Assembly: GCF_014197255.1 (NCBI RefSeq)
Contig: NZ_JACIFE010000002.1
Span: 124,001 to 188,000, forward strand
Direction of reading: 5' to 3'
DNA: 64,000 bases
Origin: Bartonella fuyuanensis
GTDB lineage: Bacteria > Pseudomonadota > Alphaproteobacteria > Rhizobiales > Rhizobiaceae
The first letter of the stretch is position 1. Each line of letters starts with the position of its first letter. Of this stretch, positions 59,349-64,000 are shown piece after piece. The position numbers and the translations under genes are program-made. The notes beneath the pieces are model-generated. The model did not search any database, had not been told where the DNA came from, and saw only the letters and a program-made list of their open reading frames with translations.

Positions 59349-59418
59349 GAATTATTTTCTTGTTACAACAGGTTCTTGATTATAGGTAGAAAAGATTTGG
59401 GTTTTCTATGTTGTTCTA

Positions 59419-60726
59419 TTATTCTTCAAAAACACGTTTGAAAATTGTATTGATATGTTTGGTGTGGTAAGAAAGATCAAATTTTTCGCGAAGTTCTTCT
59501 TCACTTAAAGCTTTGGTAACATCTTTGTCATTGAGCAGTTCTTCTAAAAAATCTTTTCCTTGTTCCCAAACCTTCATCGCATTTCGTTGTACAATTCGAT
59601 AAGAATCTTCGCGACTGATTCCTGCTTGTGTGAGTGCTAAAAGTACTCGTTGTGAGTGAATAAGCCCCTGGAATTTATTGAGATTTTTTTGCATATTTTC
59701 TGGATAGACAATTAAATTTTCAATAACAGATGTGAGGCGCGAAAGAGCAAAATCAAGCGTAATAGTCGCATCTGGACCAATATAACGCTCGACAGATGAA
59801 TGAGAAATATCACGTTCATGCCAAAGTGCTACATTTTCCATGGCTGGGAGTGAAAATGCACGTACCATCCGTGCTAATCCAGTTAAATTTTCTGTTAAAA
59901 CCGGGTTACGTTTATGAGGCATCGCCGATGAACCTTTTTGCCCAGGTGCGAAATGTTCCTCTACTTCAAGAACTTCTGTTCTTTGTAGATGGCGTATTTC
60001 TATCGCTAATCTTTCAATAGAGGAAGCAATAACACCAAGTGTTGCAAAAAACATAGCATGACGATCCCGTGGGATTATTTGAGTGGAAACTGGTTCAGCA
60101 CACATGCCTAAAGCTTTTGCTACATGTTCTTCAACGCGTGGATCAATATTTGCAAAAGTTCCTACAGCTCCAGAAATTGCGCAAGTAGAAATTTCTTCGC
60201 GTGCTGCAAGAAGACGTTTGCGACAACGGAAAAATTCAGCGTATGCAAGAGCGAATTTAACTCCAAATGTTGTCGGTTCGGCATGAATGCCATGGCTCCG
60301 ACCAATAGTAATTGTTTCTTTGTGTTCAAAAGCACGTCTTTTTAATGCTTCAAGAAGTTGATCTATATCCTTTAGTAAAATATCACTAGCGCGCATCAAT
60401 TGAATGTTTAGTGTTGTATCGAGAACATCAGATGATGTCATGCCTTGGTGGATAAAACGTGCTTCTGGTCCAATGAATTCAGCTAGGTGGGTTAGAAATG
60501 CGATCACATCATGTTTGGTAATTGCTTCAATTTCACCAATACGATTGACATCAAATTCAGCTGCCGCTCCTTTTTCCCAAATGACTTTGGCGGCTACTTT
60601 CGGAATAATTCCTAGTTGAGCAAGGGCATCACAAGCATGTGCCTCAATTTCAAACCAAATACGATATTTTGTTTCAGGAGACCAAATTGTTACCATTTCA
60701 GGACGGGAGTAACGTGCGATCATCAT
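59419..60726 (-). CDS. purB: Adenylosuccinate lyase
   Basis: The product is 435 residues and catalyses two fumarate-releasing steps of purine synthesis. The fumarase/aspartase signature is GSSAMPHKRNPV (about residue 263), with GMTSSDVLDTTL and GRSHGIHAEPTTFG. It overlaps rpe by 4 bp (ATGA), so it is translationally coupled. Confidence 0.96.
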   Translation of the reverse strand: MMIARYSRPEMVTIWSPETKYRIWFEIEAHACDALAQLGIIPKVAAKVIWEKGAAAEFDVNRIGEIEAITKHDVIAFLTHLAEFIGPEARFIHQGMTSSDVLDTTLNIQLMRASDILLKDIDQLLEALKRRAFEHKETITIGRSHGIHAEPTTFGVKFALAYAEFFRCRKRLLAAREEISTCAISGAVGTFANIDPRVEEHVAKALGMCAEPVSTQIIPRDRHAMFFATLGVIASSIERLAIEIRHLQRTEVLEVEEHFAPGQKGSSAMPHKRNPVLTENLTGLARMVRAFSLPAMENVALWHERDISHSSVERYIGPDATITLDFALSRLTSVIENLIVYPENMQKNLNKFQGLIHSQRVLLALTQAGISREDSYRIVQRNAMKVWEQGKDFLEELLNDKDVTKALSEEELREKFDLSYHTKHINTIFKRVFEE

Positions 60727-61409
60727 TTTTTTCCTTGTTGTGAGAGAATTGCGGCTTGGCGCAATGCATGAATACGTGTTTTGTAAAGCTCTTTGTTTCC
60801 ATTTTTATAAATTGCAGAGCCTGCGACAAATATATTCGCACCGGCTTTTGCAGCTATCCCAATTGTGTCAACGGTGATACCGCCATCAACTTCGAGATCA
60901 ATAGGGCGGTTTGCAATCATGTTTTTAACGCGCTTAATTTTATTTTTTATTTCTGGAATGAAACTTTGTCCGCCAAAACCGGGATTGACTGTCATAATGA
61001 GGATAAGATCTAATTGATCAAGCAAGTATTCAAGGATATGTTCAGAGGTGCTTGGATTGAGTGCAAGTCCGGCTTTTTTTCCCATTGCTTTAATCGTTTG
61101 TAATGAACGATGAAGATGTGAACTGGCTTCAGCGTGAATAGTTATAATATCTGAACCAGCTTTTGCAAACGCTTCCAAATAAGGATCTACAGGTGTAATC
61201 ATCAGGTGAGCATCAAATATTGCTTTGGTTAATGGGCGCAGACTTTTAACGACTTCAGGACCAAAGGTGATGTTAGGAACAAAGTGCCCATCCATGATAT
61301 CAAAATGGAGCCAATTGGCACCAGCATCCACAACATCTAATATTTCTTGTCCAAGTTTAGAAAAATCAGAAGCCAAGAGTGATGGTGAAATGAGATGAGA
61401 ATGGGGCAT
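60723..61409 (-). CDS. rpe: Ribulose-phosphate 3-epimerase
   Basis: The product is 228 residues, a TIM-barrel metal enzyme of the pentose phosphate pathway. Landmarks are PSLLASDFSKLGQE at the start, LHFDIMDGHFVPNITFG with the metal-site residues, VNPGFGGQSF and VDGGI. It is the promoter-proximal gene before purB and could couple ribose phosphate supply with purine synthesis. Confidence 0.95.
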   Translation of the reverse strand: MPHSHLISPSLLASDFSKLGQEILDVVDAGANWLHFDIMDGHFVPNITFGPEVVKSLRPLTKAIFDAHLMITPVDPYLEAFAKAGSDIITIHAEASSHLHRSLQTIKAMGKKAGLALNPSTSEHILEYLLDQLDLILIMTVNPGFGGQSFIPEIKNKIKRVKNMIANRPIDLEVDGGITVDTIGIAAKAGANIFVAGSAIYKNGNKELYKTRIHALRQAAILSQQGKK

Positions 61410-61553
61410 TAAAATCTCCTTGATTGACTGTTTTTATCATGTTGTTGTGTAGACACAAATATCTTTTATGTTATGACGGAAAAGAAAAATATGTATTATA
61501 GGTCTTTTATGGAAAGATCTCTTGAAATTTTAAAGTTTTATTAAGTGAAAGAT

Positions 61554-62087
61554 ATGTCGAATCATAAAACATATTTAATGCCTGAACTTCAACGGAATAT
61601 TACAGTTTCTTCGCAAGAATATCGAGATGCTATGAGTCTTTTTGCAGGAGCTGTGCATATTGTGACAACAAATGGTGTTAAGGGAAAGCGTGGGGTGACA
61701 GTTTCGGCATGCTGTTCTTTATCTGATACTCCTCCAAGCCTTCTTGTGTGTCTTATGCGCCATAATCTGAATAATCAGGTATTTATGGAGAATGGAAATT
61801 TTTGTGTTAATAGCTTGGCAGGAAAACATCGTCCATTAGCGGATGTTTTTTCGAGACATTGCAATTTTACACAAAATGAGTGTTTTAATGTTGCACAATG
61901 GGGAACTTTGCAGACGGGGGCGCCTAGTCTTTCAAATGCTTTAGCGTCTTTTGATTGTCGTTTGATTTGTTGGCATGAGCACTCAACCCATAGTGTTTTG
62001 ATTGGTGAGGTTGTTGCAATCAACTGTAATCAGGAAAAGGATGCTTTGATATATTTAAAACGTGGATATCATATTTTGCCTTTATGA
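61554..62087 (+). CDS. Flavin reductase (FMN-binding split-barrel)
   Basis: The product has 177 residues from ATG 61554; a GTG three codons earlier is possible. The signature text is MSLFAGAVHIVTTNG, then TVSACCSLSDTPPSLLVCL and NFCVNSLAGKHRPLADVF, typical of NAD(P)H:flavin oxidoreductases that feed two-component monooxygenases (HpaC, RutF). No partner monooxygenase is adjacent. It is transcribed alone, divergent from rpe. Confidence 0.87.
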   Translation: MSNHKTYLMPELQRNITVSSQEYRDAMSLFAGAVHIVTTNGVKGKRGVTVSACCSLSDTPPSLLVCLMRHNLNNQVFMENGNFCVNSLAGKHRPLADVFSRHCNFTQNECFNVAQWGTLQTGAPSLSNALASFDCRLICWHEHSTHSVLIGEVVAINCNQEKDALIYLKRGYHILPL

Positions 62088-62462
62088 AGATTTTATTTTT
62101 TTGTATTAATGAAATGATTTTATTGTTGCTCCGTTTAAATTTTAGTGCCATGAGGAAGAAGAGGGGAGATGGCTCTGAATATTTGAATTTTCTTCTTTTT
62201 TAGGTTTATTAACAAATAAGCGAGATAATTTTCAAATGAGATTTGATTAAGAATTCAGGATTCACAGAAAAGCAATCAAGATCAATTAGTGCATATGGAT
62301 GTTATTTCCTACTTCTGTCAATAAATATATTATTAAGTAGAACAAATTTAGAAATGTTCTTTTTTTGTAAAGAAATGCAATAAAATTAAAAAAAAGTATG
62401 TTTTTCTCTTGCACTTCTGTTGTGAAAATTTTAGGAAATGTGCATCAAATAAATGTAAATGA
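62088..62462. other. Gap before tRNA-Pro
   Basis: AT-rich and without ORF or hairpin; it should hold the tRNA promoter. Confidence 0.5.
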
Positions 62463-62539
62463 CGGAGCGTAGCGCAGTTTGGTAGCGCACCTGATTTGGG
62501 ATCAGGGGGTCGTAGGTTCGAATCCTATCGCTCCGACCA
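62463..62539 (+). tRNA. tRNA-Pro (anticodon UGG)
   Basis: A 77-nt cloverleaf with acceptor CGGAGCG/CGCTCCG and encoded ACCA. The anticodon arm is CCTGA-TTTGGGA-TCAGG (UGG). The T arm is TAGGTTCGAATCCTA. Confidence 0.95.
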
Positions 62540-62627
62540 TATTTGTGAGGTATTTGAGAATGTCCCTATTGGATACGCGTGGTGAGAAGCCATCATTCGA
62601 GCGTTGTGTAATTGGAAGGGAAAAAGC

Positions 62628-62933
62628 ATGATTGCACGTATTTATAGTCCTGCTAAAACAGCTATGCAATCAGGAAGGGCGGGGACAGGTTTTTGGATTC
62701 TGCAGTATGAACCAATGAAAGCAAAAATGTTAGAGCCTCTTATGGGGTATACGGCAACATCTGATATGAATAGTCAAGTGAGAATCCGATTTAATAGAAG
62801 AGAAGAAGCAATTGCTTTTGCACGCAAGAATGCTATCCCTTACCGTGTAGAAAAGATGCATATGTCGATTCGGCGTGCTGTTTTTTATTCTGATAATTTT
62901 CGCAGTGATCGGCAGCAATCTTGGACACATTGA
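62628..62933 (+). CDS. NDUFS4-like Complex I accessory subunit (ETC_C1_NDUFA4 family)
   Basis: The product has 101 residues from ATG 62628, after GGAAGGG; a longer frame starts at 62604. The alphaproteobacterial version reads ARIYSPAKTAMQSGRAGTGFW, then PLMGYTATSDMNSQVRIRF and AIAFARKNAIPY, the conserved ETC Complex I subunit region. It is shared with mitochondria, where it is NDUFS4. It lies between tRNA-Pro and tRNA-Arg, far from any nuo operon. Confidence 0.9.
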   Translation: MIARIYSPAKTAMQSGRAGTGFWILQYEPMKAKMLEPLMGYTATSDMNSQVRIRFNRREEAIAFARKNAIPYRVEKMHMSIRRAVFYSDNFRSDRQQSWTH

Positions 62934-62981
62934 ATTGAAAATGCTATTTTGAGTTGAGAAAATAAAGGAAATAATCAGTTA

Positions 62982-63058
<77 letters not shown>

Positions 63059-63122
63059 GATTTAAATAATGTCAATAGGCTACAAGAAAATTGAAAGCTT
63101 TTGTTTATCATTCATATGGATT

Positions 63123-63539
63123 TTAATCATCGCGATAAACTTTTTCACGTCGTTCGTGACGTTCTTGTGCTTCTAATGATAAAACAGCAATTGGCCGAGC
63201 CTCAAGACGCTTTAAGCTAATGGGTTCACCGGTTTCTTCACAAAAACCATATGTCCCATTATCAATGCGCTCTAAAGCAGCATCTATTTTTGAAATAAGT
63301 TTTCTCTGACGATCACGGGTGCGTAATTCAATTGTTCGATCCGTTTCACAAGATGCCCTATCGGTCAAATCGGGTTGGCCAATATTCTCATCCTGTAAAT
63401 TTTCCAAAGTCTCACGAGCCTCTTTTAATATATCATTTTTCCAAGAAACCAATTTAGCGCGAAAATACGCCTTTTGCCGTTCATTCATAAAAGGCTCATC
63501 TTCACTAGGGCGATATTGACTATCAATCTCTTTGCTCAT
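63123..63539 (-). CDS. dksA: RNA polymerase-binding regulator DksA, cysteine-poor type
   Basis: The product has 138 residues from ATG 63539, which follows GGAGG; the open frame extends 52 codons upstream but without conservation or a start signal. DksA works with ppGpp at the RNA polymerase secondary channel. The coiled-coil tip acids D57 and D60 (PDLTDRAS) are kept. Of the four zinc cysteines of E. coli DksA only C100 remains; the others correspond to T103, S121 and A124. The same loss is common in Rhizobiales DksA. The C-terminus is YGFCEETGEPISLKRLEARP and ERREKVYRDD. Confidence 0.93.
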   Translation of the reverse strand: MSKEIDSQYRPSEDEPFMNERQKAYFRAKLVSWKNDILKEARETLENLQDENIGQPDLTDRASCETDRTIELRTRDRQRKLISKIDAALERIDNGTYGFCEETGEPISLKRLEARPIAVLSLEAQERHERREKVYRDD

Positions 63540-64000
63540 ATAATGAAAAACCTCCACATCTGCTATGTGCGGTCTATATATTGCGCAATACCCATCAACA
63601 CAAGAGTAAAATATTTTTTTGTAACAATCGATAAATATATTCGTACAAAAATAATTCATGTTAAAAAAACATAAATGTTTCCATAAGATTTTCATAATTT
63701 TATACTGCTTTAAGCAATTCTCATCATACCAGAACGCATTCTACCGATGTAATTTTAGAGAAAAGACTTAAAAATCATAAAAAATTTCCCTAAGAAGAAA
63801 TATAAACCAATAATCTGCACTGTGCTTATATAAAATCTAGCTGTATCGATTCTTCACCCTTCTTTTTCTATCCTCTTAAGGGCTCTTCTTCAAAAAACTC
63901 TAGATTCTCTTACACTCCAAATTCAAAACAATAAACATTTTTTCAAACTCTAAAAGTCTTATTATAAAGAAAGTAAAGACCTCTTTTTAAAAACATTTTC
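63540..64000. other. AT-rich end of window upstream of dksA
   Basis: No gene is seen. The region upstream of the dksA start includes a spurious in-frame extension to 63695. The last 200 bp are T/A-rich with no clear ORF. Confidence 0.5.

Overview
The window looks like chromosomal DNA of an AT-rich, host-restricted alphaproteobacterium of the order Hyphomicrobiales (Rhizobiales), most likely Bartonella. That is an inference. It rests on the AT bias, on Rhizobiales-style gene neighbourhoods (hom-glpX; erpA/dgt-argS-SPOR; glmU-glmS-recG; purC-purS-purQ-purL-bolA-grxD; the NDUFS4-like subunit near dksA), on a DksA that has lost most of its zinc cysteines, and on Mu-like phage debris. No species can be named from the sequence alone.

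Layout. 0-8.7 kb: a tRNA-Leu, ilvA, a wrecked DEAD-box helicase gene, a frameshifted beta-helix-repeat gene, a CycA-like amino-acid permease and a TerC/CBS membrane protein, separated by long AT-rich gaps, then tRNA-Lys. 8.9-16.3 kb: the accessory island. It holds the left part of a Mu-like transposable prophage (putative left end, divergent repressor and Ner genes around a perfect 33-bp inverted repeat, small early genes, a ParB-like protein, and a MuA-type transposase broken by a frameshift and an amber codon). Unrelated phage debris follows (tail-protein fragment, antirepressor C-terminus) with an intact-looking higBA toxin-antitoxin pair. The early genes at 10.5-14.4 kb are visibly more GC-rich than the flanks. 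No MuB, head, tail or right end is present, so the element should not be mobile by itself. tRNA-Glu closes the island.

16.6-63.7 kb is core genome. It includes hom, glpX and ilvE; a small membrane protein facing a large SPOR-domain protein; argS and dgt, divergent from erpA; a secreted or anchored unknown protein, ccdA, glmU and glmS; recG divergent from dnaE; an FAD monooxygenase with a small zinc-finger protein; the ppk-ppx polyphosphate pair; rnd divergent from aspS; and parC. A 54-codon integrase N-terminal remnant lies at about 51.8 kb. Then come a Bcr/CflA-type efflux pump and a long leftward group running rpe-purB-hydrolase-purC-purS-purQ-purL-bolA-grxD. The window ends with a flavin reductase, tRNA-Pro, an NDUFS4-like Complex I subunit, tRNA-Arg and dksA.

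Functional themes are de novo purine synthesis in its three-part FGAM synthetase form (PurS/PurQ/PurL), iron-sulfur and glutaredoxin handling (ErpA, GrxD, BolA), amino-sugar supply for the envelope (GlmS, GlmU), branched-chain and threonine-family amino-acid metabolism, and stringent-type regulation (DksA, Ppk, Ppx). I found no CRISPR array, rRNA operon or convincing riboswitch. No wholly new system is evident. The most unusual material is in the Mu-like remnant: its operator palindrome, a 23-bp palindrome inside the ParB-like gene, and repeated end-like sites.
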